Origin: Paratinospora sagittata
Taxonomy: Eukaryota; Streptophyta; Magnoliopsida; Ranunculales; Menispermaceae
Reading direction: 5' to 3'
Assembly (NCBI GenBank): GCA_035771175.1
Contig: CM069606.1
Location: 28,043,816 to 28,107,815 of the forward strand
Length of the DNA: 64,000 nt
Position 1 is the stretch's first letter. Each line of letters starts with the position of its first letter. A program made the translations under genes and the position numbers. Of this stretch, positions 1-10,410 are shown one piece after another. The notes under the pieces are model-generated. The model did not search any database. It had not been told where the DNA came from and saw only the letters and a program-made list of their open reading frames with translations.

Positions 1-602
1 CTGTCTTATTGATGTCTCTTAAACAATTATGTTATTATCTTATGTAATTCAATATTGACCAATTTGTAATTACTCCATATTAACTATATGGTTATATGAA
101 CAGTAAATAGAAAATATTGCTCAACATCAATCATAAGATCATAGGATTGAATTATATTTATGTGGATATTTAACTTCCATTAATACAATAATAAAGAATT
201 CTTCTCCCCCCCTTTTTTTTTTTGAAAGATATGAATTTTACCGATTAGTAATAATAATATAATGCCGACCTTTTTAATTTGGAATACCCCAAAATTTAGA
301 TTTATTCATATACTTAGACTTACTACTTTTGCTTTATATTTAGTGCTTTTTTTTTTTTTTTTTTTCTCAAATTGAATTAATCAATAATCAATCCCATTTG
401 CAATTGGCTTTAGATATGGATACAAAAGACAAAAGAGTAGTACAGTTTTGCACCTACAAAAGAGAAAAATTTGGACTTAACTTGATTCTGCCCAGTCATT
501 TCTAGATCTATTAATTGATAAGATAGGTCATTGAATCAGTATCATGTACCGGAATGTAATATAAGAAACAAAGGCGTGTGTTAAATCATATGTCTTGCTA
601 TT
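1..602. other. AT-rich sequence, no gene seen
   Basis: Both strands are stop-rich and AT-rich, with poly-T runs near 207-222 and 345-365. I recognise no coding motif, RNA gene or element terminus here. Confidence 0.5.
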
Positions 603-1240
603 TTTTTTTTCTTCTAAGAAGAAACAAACAAAAAATATATAAGATCAAAAGGAACACAAACAGGGAAGGAGAACTATAGGAGTACTCACACCCCAAGACC
701 AAAGCGCCTAAAACAACTACATAAGATTGGACCAGTTCCAATGCCACTCAGATATGAAATAACATCTAACCAAGCTGGACAAAGCTATCCAGTTAGTAGC
801 TGCTAACTCAAAAGAATCCCAAACTTTGTGCGGATATCATTGAAATTGTCCTCAAACACTCTTATTATTTCTTTATAACCAGACGGACCACACCGTAGCC
901 AATGAGGTGGCTCTTCCAACAATTTTAGAACTTGTAGATGCAAATGGTCAAGGGAGAAACATTCTTCACATCTATGGGCCGCTTTAAACCTCCCATTTGA
1001 AAACTCTTCCCACTTTTGCCACAAGCTTGTTGTATAGTGGAAAAAATGTGATCAATAGATTCTCCATCCCAAAGACAAAGACAACAACAATAGGGGAAAA
1101 CATAGAACTTGGAAAACCATTCTGCAAGATGTCAAAGGTGTTGAGCTTTCTATGAGCCATTTACCATTCAAAATTTTTACTTTGGAAGGAATTTGAGCTT
1201 TCTAGATAAAATGCAACAATGAGAAGGGCTGAAAAGATAT
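603..1240 (-). pseudogene. LINE 3'-end fragment (zf-RVT region and C-terminal tail)
   Basis: Read on the minus strand, this resembles the C-terminal end of a plant non-LTR retrotransposon polyprotein. Around 1175-1110 it reads VKILNGKWLI and NTFDILQNG, the linker before the zinc-binding reverse-transcriptase domain (zf-RVT). After a frameshift, about 1100-1045 reads CCCLCLWDGESIDHIF, fitting the family pattern of paired cysteines followed by ES(I/V)DH(L/I)F. From 1024 to 803 there are 73 open codons, including KEIIRVFEDNFNDI, like the tail after that domain. Frameshifts and missing upstream domains show a dead fragment. The family assignment rests on the short zinc-knuckle motif, so it is moderate. 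Confidence 0.5.
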
Positions 1241-3025
1241 ATTCCTAAAGGATCAAGAGACCAAATAGCTTTATCCTGAGAATTGGTGGACAATTTAATT
1301 GGCTGTAATATAGTTATAAGGGAACTGACCTCATTTTCTCCCCTAGTAGTAAGAGCCCTAGGGGAGAAAGGCTAATTAGATCAATTTAATCACACTATTA
1401 AGTATATTAGGTCCATTATTGCACTAATCACCAAGAACTTTATTGAACTATAAGTATAGAATTCATATTTATTGTATTTCCATTAATAACTAGGTTTATC
1501 ATGAATTATTGTGAAGTGACTTTGATTTTGTTAAAAGGAATTTTTTTTTTTAATTATGTACCATTAGCACTGTGGGCAGTTTTCTAGCAGCTACAAACTT
1601 TTTTGGCATGGATGAAAAGGTTGAACCATTGTAATTCTATATCTCAAGGGACTTGGAAATTTTTTTGATTGTTTTGCTATGAGCTTTCAAGGTGTTGATA
1701 CATGATTTTTATAATCAACTTTTGACTCTTTAGAAGTTACCTCACTTCCACACTCCAAAAATTCTTCTATCAGGAGTTTCCAACGTCCCAAAAACAATAG
1801 GTTGAGATGCTGCTTTGATGCACTATAGGTGATAGTATTGTATCAGTCTATCAGAGGGACAAATTTGAAGAATCGATTTGATATATTACCCTGAAACAAG
1901 ATTCTGATAACCTTTTTTTTTTCCCCCTAGTATTCCTATATCTCATGGGTTCTTTGTTCACTTGGTTGGGCTGTTGGTGCTGATTTACTTGTCCATAAGC
2001 TGAAGCTCAGTTCAACCAGTCCTGTGAAAATATCTAGATGATTCCTACATGACTATTACCAGTCAGTCAGAAATGGTCAAGACTGTTTGCAACATAATAA
2101 CTATGTTGCCTTCTCTCAGAAATAATCACAAATTATATATCAGTGGTAGTTTCTGGACTGCCCTTTGTAAGATATTTATTAATTTATTTTTTGGGTAATC
2201 TCCAGCTAGCTGCTTTGCTTGACTATCATAGTCAATGGATGCAAGTGCGCAATAATTACTGTTGTAGTTCACGACAACACATCCATTAGAAAGGACCTCA
2301 AGCAGTTTTTCTTTTATGTTCTCTTTTTGACAAACAAATGCAGTTAGAAGACATGCTTTTCAATCTTGCTTTGTAAGTATGTATAATGTGTATAATGAAC
2401 TTCCGTTCCACAGTAGATGAGGTTATGTAGGTTTGCTTGGTGGGTTGAGGATTCTATGCAGAGCCAAAAAATTGCAACTAGTTATATATAAGTCCAATTT
2501 GTGCAACCGATTTATCTTATATTATACTAGTTATTATAGCTCATATTTGATCTGACGAAGGTTTACGTTTGCTATCAGCTACTTAACGCAACCTTCCTAA
2601 TTTACACAGGCTTTGGATCGACGGTGGTGGAGTTGCATACTAGTCATCATAGCTAGGATGATGTTTTTGTGAAGGTTTTTTTTTATTTCAATCCCTGACA
2701 TTTGGCTATGACTCATCTTTTTGGGGTCATCAAATTTTTGTTTTATACTCAGTCAATATAGCTGTATGATTATGATGTTTCAAACAATTGATTCAAATAC
2801 CTTAAACTTTCACCTGTAATAATATTTGTCATGTGTTGCATATGGCTGCAAGACAACTCTTTGTGCTCCTGACTCCGGATTGAGTTCTATTTATCAAGGT
2901 TTTCGGAAAGCCACTGTCACCAATCTACTTGAACCACGAGCTTTATATCTTCATTCAATACGACTCCTTCCTTTCATTTGTTATGTTTAAGTGTGCTCCA
3001 GTGGGTGATTGTAATAGTATCTTAT
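1241..3025. other. Non-coding stretch with one small inverted repeat
   Basis: No coding region, RNA gene or element boundary is recognisable. A 12-bp perfect inverted repeat lies at 1335-1346 and 1358-1369 (TTTCTCCCCTAG and complement, 11-nt loop). Poly-T tracts occur near 1541-1550 and 1913-1922. Confidence 0.45.
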
Positions 3026-3315
3026 GGGCTTGTTTGGTGTATGGAATTGAATGAGATATAATTTTTTTTAGTCTCAAGCTCATGTTTGGCTGTCGACCAG
3101 GATGGAATAAAAAATAATCCTATCCTTATTTTTATTCCATTGTAATAGGATAAAATAGTGATGACTAAAAGGAAGAATTATTTTTATCCCATTGTAATGA
3201 ATTTTACATTTTTTTTTATAATTTTTTTATAATTATTTAATTTAATCCTATCCAATCCAATCCAATCCAATCTCATAAAAATAATCTTATCATATTTTAC
3301 ACACCAAATGAGCCC
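3026..3315. mobile_element. MITE, about 290 bp, terminal inverted repeats GGGCT..GTTTGGTGT
   Basis: The left end reads GGGCTTGTTTGGTGTAT and the reverse complement of the right end reads GGGCTCATTTGGTGTGT, so the termini are imperfect inverted repeats of about 17 bp. The triplet TAT flanks both sides (3023-3025 and 3316-3318), a candidate target-site duplication. The interior is AT-rich and non-coding, with inward-facing repeats of the ATCCTATCC / GGATAGGAT kind. Length, ends and lack of coding fit a non-autonomous DNA transposon. A GGGC..GTTTGGT end with a 3-bp duplication recalls Tourist/PIF-Harbinger MITEs, but TAT is not the usual TWA, so the superfamily is left open. Confidence 0.6.
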
Positions 3316-4008
3316 TATATTTCTTCATTCAATGTCACTCCTCCACCTTTTCACTTGTTCTGTTTAAGTGTGCTCCATTAGTTTATTGTCATACTACATG
3401 CAGGTCTTGACACATCGTTTTGGTTATGTAGTTATGCTATCACTTACCTACTCAGAAATTTTGAAAATGCTATGTTATGGAGCCTTTTGACTTTTGATGT
3501 AGAAATATACTATCCTCATGATGTTGCTAGTCCTCCAAGAGGTTCCACAAACAAAAAAGCAAGGCTTCTGATCAACCACATATATTAACGACACAAACAC
3601 TCTTGGTGAAGGTAAGTGCATCATTCGTTTTATTTCATTATTTGGGAATGTTCTACTTTCTTATGACATATAATGTTATAATTATAAATTTGAGGTATAT
3701 GATGCTTGTACATAGCTGGTGCCAAGTCTGGATAAAGGAGGGTTGCATTAGATAGCTAACAGTCAACGTAAAACTTTGTTAGATCAACTACCAAATATAG
3801 TTGGGACTTGGGAAAAAGCTTTATTAAGCTCTTAAGTTTAATGCCCGCTCAAATACTTAATGAATACATAATATAAGTCAATATTTTCAAATATTATGTT
3901 TCAGAAGAAACTAGTAGAAACTTAAAAAAAAAACACAACACTATTTGCTATTACCAGTTCTTAGTTTTCACATTCTCTAGTAAATAAGGTTGTAATTGTA
4001 TAACATAC
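3316..4008. other. No gene seen
   Basis: AT-rich and stop-rich on both strands. No terminal repeats or coding motifs were recognised before the LINE ORF1 remnant begins. Confidence 0.4.
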
Positions 4009-5720
4009 TCAAAGTTCTAGAAGCCTTTGAGATTGAGAGAGATAGCGAGAGAGAACGGACGAGGTGACTAGAGGAAGGCGATTGGGGTAACGAAGGTGGA
4101 CGACGAAAGACATGGGGGTGGCGATAATTGGGAATTTGGCAGGGGGCGACGAAAGAAGAACTTCGGGAGGTCTTGGGGATCTAGATCCAGTGACAATACA
4201 TTTGCTAGCTCGCGGATGGCTGCCCAAGATGGTAGATGTGGTAAGGCTAACCAACTCTCAAATGGGTCTTATAGGTCCTCTTACTCCTTTGGTACTTTGA
4301 AGGAAGATGGTCGATGTAGATGTTCAGGACCAGGTTCAAGAGGTTCACTATCTGTCTCTCACAAGATGGGTCGGAGGTGTTAATAGAAGAAGTGACGAAG
4401 GCTATGGTTTACTTGATTTGCTTGGATCTGAGGTTTGCTGACTAGTTGCTAAAGAAAGTGAGGGATGCTAGGAACGAGAGGAAGGATGGCAGTTTTAAAC
4501 GCATCCACCTTGGTAGGAACCATGTCCTTTTGGTTGAATCGTATACAAACCGTAGGGGGAGTTTCCTAAGATTCACCAAAATAATAAATGGTAAACAACG
4601 TACCATATTTGTCATGGATGAGGAGAATGGTTTGGGCTGGAGGAACATGGAAAATAGTCTCAAGACCATTTTGCATGGTGACAAATTCGAGTCTGGAGGA
4701 ATCAAGAAGATGGAGGAGAAACCCACGTCCAAGACTTATGAACCCACAAAGAAGCCACCTGCAACCATTGCTGATAAGAAGAATGAAGGTCTGGACGAGA
4801 AGGTGGCGTGTCCTCTTAAGATTCTTGTTACCCGAGAGTTTGACATGGACGATTGGGTTGACATTGAGACATAGTTGGAACTGGTTCTGGGTCGCTCCGT
4901 ACGACTTAAACTCCTGGGTGTAGCATGAGCTTTGTTGCACTGTAGTAGTCAAGATGAGCTTGCAAGGCTTACCTAAGGAAAGGTGACAGAGATGAAATCC
5001 AAAGTTCATTTTCAGACATGGTCACCTGATCTTTGGTGAGACGACATGAAAATATGGAGTCGTAACAGTTGGATAGGCATTGAAGGTATTTTGCCGGAGT
5101 ATTGGAAGATGGAGGTCTTCGGAAAGGTTGCAGATATCTGTGGAGGGATGCTCGATATTGTCTTTGCCACTGTTAGCAGAAGATTGATGGAGTTGGCAAT
5201 TATGAAGGTTGTTGGCCACCCCTCTTGTTTTTTGCCGGTGTACATCGAGGTCTGTGACGATGACATGTGCATGGAGCTTAGGCTGTTTGATTTGCAAAGG
5301 AGATGGCTACCATCGAACGACGACGAGCATGATAACAGGGTAGAAAAACATCAATTGAAAGTAGTGCCTAAATCTGTTGTCGGAGTGGACATTGTCGTCG
5401 GAGACTATTAGAGAGCTCGCCGAGAGCAAGAAGAGTGGCTCCAGAGTTGATGGTACGGACACGACTAACGGGACTGATACGACCAACAGAAGGGTGGTGG
5501 TTGCGTGCAGTCGGCGGTCTGACGTATGAACTATCACGTCGCATGGCAGTCGTGAGGAGAGAACGACACATGGTGCAGATACTTCCACAAGTAGATGGGT
5601 TGAGAAGGAGATGGGCGGCTCTCAATCTGGGCCAGTTGGTTGGACCCACACGTTGCAACATTATGGGGTGGACTTTTAGTGGGCTCAGGACAGCCAGGCA
5701 AAGGGCCATGGGGTGTTGAA
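4009..5720 (+). pseudogene. LINE ORF1 remnant (DUF4283-like nucleic-acid-binding region)
   Basis: Several overlapping plus-strand frames together resemble the first ORF of plant LINEs. A basic, Gly/Arg-rich stretch is encoded at 4096-4383. From 4446 to 4874 there are 142 open codons with the pattern INGKQRTIFVMDEENGLGW. From 5046 to 5411, 121 open codons read WSRNSWIGIEGILPEYW and then VFGKVADICGGMLDI, the W-x-x-I-x-G-(L/I)-P...VF..(I/V)...CGG.L layout typical of DUF4283 regions in plant LINE ORF1 and related gag-like proteins. Frames change several times. GC content is higher than in the surroundings. The ORF leads straight into LINE C-terminal sequence, with endonuclease and most of the RT missing. 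Confidence 0.6.
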
Positions 5721-5739
5721 GTCGAAGTCCACGAAGTCG

Positions 5740-6003
5740 ATTGACAAAGATGATCGGGGCCCACCACATATTTTAAAAATGAAGCCCAAGAAGACAAAAA
5801 TGACTGGCTCTCACTTAGTAAAATGGGAGAAAGTTAAGAAAAATTTGGAGCGTGGTGGCTTGGGTGTTGGGGACCTATTGAACAGGAATAGGGCATTAGC
5901 AGGGAATTGGCTATGGCGTTTTACTAGAGAAAAGGATGCCTTGTGGGCTAGGGTCATCAAGAGCAGGCATGGTTTGCATGAGAATGCTAGGGATGATTCA
6001 TTT
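5740..6003 (+). pseudogene. LINE reverse transcriptase C-terminal linker fragment
   Basis: The frame open to 6006 contains HLVKWEKVKKNLERGGLGVG, then NRALAGNWLWRFTREKDALW and ARVIKSRHGL. This is the segment that follows the RT palm and thumb in plant LINEs (H-(L)-V-x-W...GGLG(I/V)...RN.AL..KWLWRF...LW..VI..(K/R).G). It lies directly downstream of ORF1 material, so the endonuclease and RT catalytic core have been deleted. It stops where an Athila LTR begins, around 5995-6003. Confidence 0.75.
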
Positions 6004-7058
6004 TAAATGATTTCAAAGGTGTTCGTAGGTCTGTTGACTTGATACTACTAACCTAGGTTACAAATCCCTTCCTCCAATTCGATAACACCTCTCTCGAGTG
6101 TAAGAAACCAAATCTATGTTCATTCAAAAAGTGATCAGCAATTTAAAAGCATTAAAAATGGAGAATTGTAAATAAACCCAAAAGATTGCTCAAAAACACA
6201 AACAATGACTCAATTACAAGATCCAACATAGCTAAATCAAAACTCTAGATTATTTATTTAGTTCATAAACCAATCCATGGATACAAGATAAAGATTCAAA
6301 TAGGAAATAATTGAAACAAATTGAATTAGGAAAGAAATTAGAAAAACCCCTTTCAAGAGTGAGATCTCCTTCTTCTCCAACCTGCAACTCCTTCTTATTG
6401 TCTCTTTTTTTGCTCCTCTTTCCATAAACCTAATTGCTATCTTCTCAAAATGTGATAGAATGAAAGATATCCTCCTAAAAAAGAAAATCCTAAAATGAGC
6501 TATATACATCCAATGAGTGCAAAGACAAAAAGGGGCGTCAAAATTCGCAAAATAAACGAAATCCAGCATTTCTAGGTTACTGGCGCCGCGACGCCCACTC
6601 TCGGTTCATCACCACCACTCTTATGCATTTGGGCGCCGAGGCGCCCAGTCTCGGGTGTTGGGTGTGGTGGCTTGTGGACTTAATTGATTTTCTCAACTTT
6701 TTGCACACTTATTGCACATATTTTGAACATGTTCTTGACATCTTTTGAACACCATTTGAACATTGTTTCAACTCACTTTTAAGCTCTTTATTTACCTACA
6801 AAAGAAAGTATAAACAATTGTAAATTCTATGCAATTAATCAAAGTATTAACAAATATGAAATGCACTCAAAGTATATGACTTCTATGATATTAACAAGTA
6901 TTAAAATGTTATTTATTCATGATAAAAACCTATAAAAGCCTAAATGAACCTAAAACAACTAAGTATGCAATTCATGCAAAATATCTAAAAACTAAGCAAA
7001 TGCACCTAAAAGTCTATCAAATTAACATGCAAACTAACTACTAAAACTCAACTTATCA
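5995..7058 (-). mobile_element. Athila-type LTR fragment
   Basis: From GATTCATTTTAAATG at about 5995 this matches, by eye and almost colinearly, the distal part of the Athila 5' LTR at 28942-29729, including the tract with GATAACACCTCTC and the tail that ends CTTATCA. On the minus strand the LTR starts TGATAAG at 7058, matching TGATGAG at 29729. The other terminus (the first roughly 430 bp of the plus-strand order) is missing. Compared with the 28.5-29.7 kb copy it holds extra GC-rich sequence at about 6570-6680 with palindromes such as TGGGCGCCGAGGCGCCCA. Confidence 0.75.
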
Positions 7059-7586
7059 TAGATCTCTCATGCCTTCCAAGTACCCCCGATCATTCGCCTC
7101 CTTGCCCGCATTGGCAACCTCGGCCTCGTGCCTAGCGCGCATGTCATCCATTGCATGATGAGCTTCGGCGAGCTCTGCTTTGTCACGCTTAGCCTCCTAA
7201 CGAGCCGCTGCGACCTCATTCTCTCTCTTGGCGACCTTGGTGGCATGTTTCTTGACTTACCTCCGCTGCTCATACAGGCGCTGGCTGCAATCATCCTTCA
7301 CTTCCTTCAGCCTCGCATTTGACTTCTCTCGAGTAATACTCATCGTGTAGGTTGCCTACAAAACAACAACTTATGTTAAAAATTCTAAGAAAAGTGAATG
7401 ATAAAAGAGAAAAAATAAAAGGGGAACATTAAGAAAAAATCACCTGAGTCAATTAAACAATCGCATCCTCCCATAGGGGCTCAAGCTCAGTGCCACGACT
7501 TTCTTTGGCTTTTGCATTCTTCACACCCACCTTAGAGTCCCGACCCACGTAGTCAAAATAATCCTCAGTCTCCTCTACGAGGATAG
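7059..7586 (-). pseudogene. Two-exon coiled-coil protein pseudogene fragment
   Basis: The minus strand reads a split frame. The first part (7585-7444) encodes EETEDYFDYVGRDSKVG and then ELEPLWEDAIV, a stop, and LTQ. It ends at CAG followed by GTG, a good donor. The acceptor TTTTGTAG lies at 7363-7356, giving an 88-nt intron (7356-7443) in phase 0. The second part (7355-7059) reads MSITREKSNARLKEVKDD, then KVAKRENEVAAAR and EAKRDKAELAEAHHAMDD, an Ala/Glu/Lys/Arg-rich coiled coil broken by two stops. Base composition is far more GC-rich than the flanks. Either a captured host gene piece or the coiled-coil end of a plant transposon-associated protein; I cannot name it. Both ends are cut by LTRs. 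Confidence 0.55.
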
Positions 7587-7789
7587 TGTTGGTACACCCA
7601 AGAGGGGGGTGAATTGGGTGTGATGGTCAATTTTAAAACTTTTCCAACGACTTAGTGATATACATTGGTATATTGGAACTAAATGCACATACTAACCGTA
7701 AAGTAAAATGCATAACTAAAAACACACTAGAATTTATAATGGTTTGGCCAAGCTTACGCCCACTACCTAATCTCTTGATTAGGATTTTC

Positions 7790-8095
7790 TCAATTCACTA
7801 ACTAATTCTCTTACGGGTGAGAACCAAACCATTATACATGCCCTTTTACAGGTTCAAGGCAAACCTATCCTTTTGCGGGCTAAGGATGAACCGTATTTCC
7901 TTTTTCCAGGATGAGGAAAAAACCCATGTTCCTTTTACGGGATAAGGAAGAACCATTTTCCTTTTACTGGATAAGGAAGAACCGTTTCTTTTTTACAGGT
8001 TCAGAGATAACCTATCCTTTTACAGTATAAGGACGAACCTATCCTTTTATGGGGTTAGGATGAATCGATTTCCTACTTACAGGTGAGAATGAACC
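7790..8095 (-). repeat. Array of about ten mini-hairpins in the LTR A leader
   Basis: Tandem, diverged units of roughly 30 bp each form a small inverted repeat around a core like TTACGGG (sense CCCGTAA). Examples: TTCTC 7806-7810 with GAGAA 7819-7823; ATCCTT 7867-7872 with AAGGAT 7882-7887; TTTCCT 7896-7901 with AGGAAA 7914-7919. Stems differ between units while complementarity is kept. Confidence 0.75.
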
Positions 8096-8852
8096 TTAAC
8101 ATGATTTCAACCCTGAAATCATTAAGTGAACTACATTTACTTGTCCTGGTTGTTTCAATCCAGAAACACACCAACATTACAACACAAACTAATAATGTTG
8201 GTTCTTACTGAGTAGAACACTTTATAATTAAGCTCATGTGCATAGCATTACAAAGATGTATAATTTTGAGTACGTAATGCTAAGAGACATACACTTACCG
8301 TCGTTTACTTTTCAATGTTCGGTATTGCTCAAGTGCAATTTCGAAAAGCTTGAATGATATGTAAATCAATTAAGTGCTTATTCGAAAACATTATGATACT
8401 ATTGAAACGTTGAAGTTGAAAATACAGGACCAGTGTAAATCATAGACTCAAATAGTTTTCAAAATAGATAAAATATATAAGCATGAAAACTTATGGTTCA
8501 GTATTCAGTAGTTAACACAACTATTGATATAGTTCAATACAATACTTAACATATGAAATCAAGTACAACTGTATCTCTCATGAACTATTTCTCAAATTCC
8601 TCCATCAGCATGATTGAGGTTAAGTATAAATCCAGGCTGAGAATTTGAGTAGAAACCAGTTCAAAATAGATTTTCAAAGATAAAATATAATTGAAGCTTA
8701 ATATGAAAAACTTTTGACTAAGCAAAGTATCAGTGAAGAATACTTTGAAAACTTAGAACATTTGAAAACTTTGAAAGATTTAAACGACTAACATTCAAAG
8801 AGTTTTTGGCACAATAAAAATTATCGGCAAGTTGTTTGATTCAAAGTGTTGA

Positions 8853-8860
8853 TATTTATA
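8853..8860 (-). promoter_or_regulatory. TATA box of LTR A
   Basis: Plus strand TATTTATA, minus strand TATAAATA, between the palindromic repeat zone and the hairpin-array leader. The same placement recurs at 12811-12818 and 22626-22634 (TATATATA type), 16342-16349, 62669-62676, 38061-38070 and 56331-56338 in the related LTRs. Confidence 0.6.
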
Positions 8861-9119
8861 GACCTAGTAGATAATAATCGTTTGACATTTGAAATTCAAA
8901 TACAATGTTAATGTTTACACACAACGGCTAGAATGCTATATGAAAATAGCAACTGCAATTTTCACTAGCATTTTGATTCTTTTCAGATTACATGAATAAG
9001 GAAACTTTTAGAAAAACTTGATTCATGTATCAGAGAGGATCTCTGATAAATTTGAAACGGATTCTGTGTAAAGATATGTTCTGAAAAAGTAGGCTGATAT
9101 AGTGTACTTGTTAGAACAA

Positions 9120-9800
9120 TGACGGTTGTTGAATTAACGTCCTGGTTTTGTAATTAGCGTCCTGACGCATAATATCAACTTTGTCGTTTTGTTCCTTGAG
9201 GGCGCTCACTAAGAATAAGCGTCCTGTTGAACAATGAAGTGAAGACGCTACTAACTTGTAAACGTCCTGAGTTTCTTTGCGACATAAGTGACTTAAACCT
9301 GAGGGCGCTAGTGTACAGTTAGCGTCCTACTTTGTTTTAAAACAATACATGAGGGCACTACTTTTCGGAGTAAGCGTCTTACCTTTTAAAATATAAAACA
9401 CAAGGGCGGTACAATTATGTAAGCATTTTGTCATTTCAAATTATTTGAAAATAAAATTAAGTGCGCTGAAGGACAATCAGTGTCTTGAAAGTTATTAAGT
9501 TGGTTCCCAAAGATGAGGGTGCTCCTATCCAGGTAGTGTCCTGATAGTTTTATCCAACTTATAACTATCATCGTCCTCAAAGATAAATTCTTTGAAGAAC
9601 TTAGGAATCTTTTAGTAAGTTGATGCTGAGTCAGTGTCCTGACAATTTTAGAGGTTGACTAAAGGGAGACAACTACTTACAAGTAAGCATCCTAATTAAT
9701 CAGTTCAACTCAACCTTGAATGTTATCAGCGTCCTAATGAATCATCAACGTCCTGACTTATCAAGTTCAGGAGAGTGCTGCTAAATCATTAGCATCCTCA
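9120..9800 (-). repeat. Palindromic AGGACGCT / AGCGYCCT repeat zone, LTR A
   Basis: Many short words alternate in two orientations: GAGGGCGCTA / GAGGACGCT in one and TAAGCGTCCTG / AACGTCCTG in the other. Pairs such as GAGGGCGCTCAC...AAGCGTCCTG make imperfect palindromes spaced tens of bases apart. In the sense direction the zone lies upstream of the TATA box, in U3. Sirevirus LTRs are known to carry repeated palindromic motifs; the word here is family-specific. Confidence 0.7.
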
Positions 9801-10390
9801 AAGACTCTTGAAACATAGTTTTTACTCACAATGAAAAATACGATGAATGCGAATAAAAACTTGGTAAATTTCAAGTTAAACATAGAAAATTAAATCATTT
9901 GAAATATTGTAAAACGTAAGATCAAAATATGCAAATATGCAAGTGATTTGTGCATGGTTTTGAAAAATGTTTGAGCAATATCGATTAGAGAAAGATATAC
10001 CTTAAATACTGTGTACTTCTCATATTTCTCAGAATCTCTAAATCCAACTCTTCATTATGAGATCTTTGATTTGAACTTTGCGATAGAGTTGAAAGACTTG
10101 AACGTTGATCGAAAGATGTAGTCTTGAAGCTTGATCGAATCATTCGTGTGATGTGATCTTGAAATCATGATATGATCTTTTAGTTCCTTTGATTGAAACG
10201 ATCTCGAACATCTGATATGACCTTGAGTTCCTTGATCGAATTATTCTTTGGCTTTTTGCTTTCTTGAGGTGCTGAGATAGGTTTTTGATTAAAGCTCGTT
10301 AGCATCGAAAGGGATTTTGTTTGATCATCAAAATATACTTAATCAAGTATACTTAGAGACGGGCTACATGATGAATCGCTTAGGTTAACA

Positions 10391-10410
10391 ATCTCTCCCT
10401 TTTTTTTTGA
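10391..10410 (-). other. Polypurine tract of the LTR A element
   Basis: The minus strand reads AAAAAAAAAGGGAGAGAT immediately before the LTR start TGTTAACC. A purine run abutting the 3' LTR is the plus-strand priming site of LTR retrotransposons. A further tract (plus strand CTTCTCCCCCTTTG) lies near 10496, in line with the multiplied tracts known in Sireviruses. Confidence 0.7.

Larger units (their letters stand above)
7587..10390 (-). mobile_element. Sirevirus-type LTR 'A' (3' LTR of a minus-strand element)
   Basis: Plus-strand termini are TGTTGG (7587) and TTAACA (10390), so in the minus sense the LTR runs TGTTAACC...CCAACA, 2804 bp. A polypurine tract adjoins it at 10391, which makes it a 3' LTR. 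Its parts in sense order are: palindromic AGGACGCT/AGCGYCCT repeats (about 9800-9120), TATA box TATAAATA (8860-8853), a leader with a hairpin array (about 8095-7790), a CCTAAT/ATTAGG hairpin (7783-7766) and a terminal hairpin ACACCCAA/TTGGGTGT (7594-7621). It is the same family as the solo LTR at 15040-17942. Confidence 0.85.

Noticed and set aside
1335..1369. Inverted repeat as a terminator or RNA gene
   Set aside because: A single 12-bp hairpin with no context; no supporting feature around it.
4112..5797. Several further frames on both strands over the LINE ORF1 region
   Set aside because: Shadows of GC-rich ORF1 sequence; only the plus-strand frames with DUF4283-like and LINE motifs are supported.
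7128..7322. Plus-strand frame in GC-rich sequence
   Set aside because: It is the complement of the coiled-coil frame; the minus strand has the splice sites and heptad-like pattern.
7790..8095. CRISPR-like array of spaced repeats
   Set aside because: Units are diverged, nearly contiguous and inside a plant LTR leader; no uniform spacers and no cas genes.
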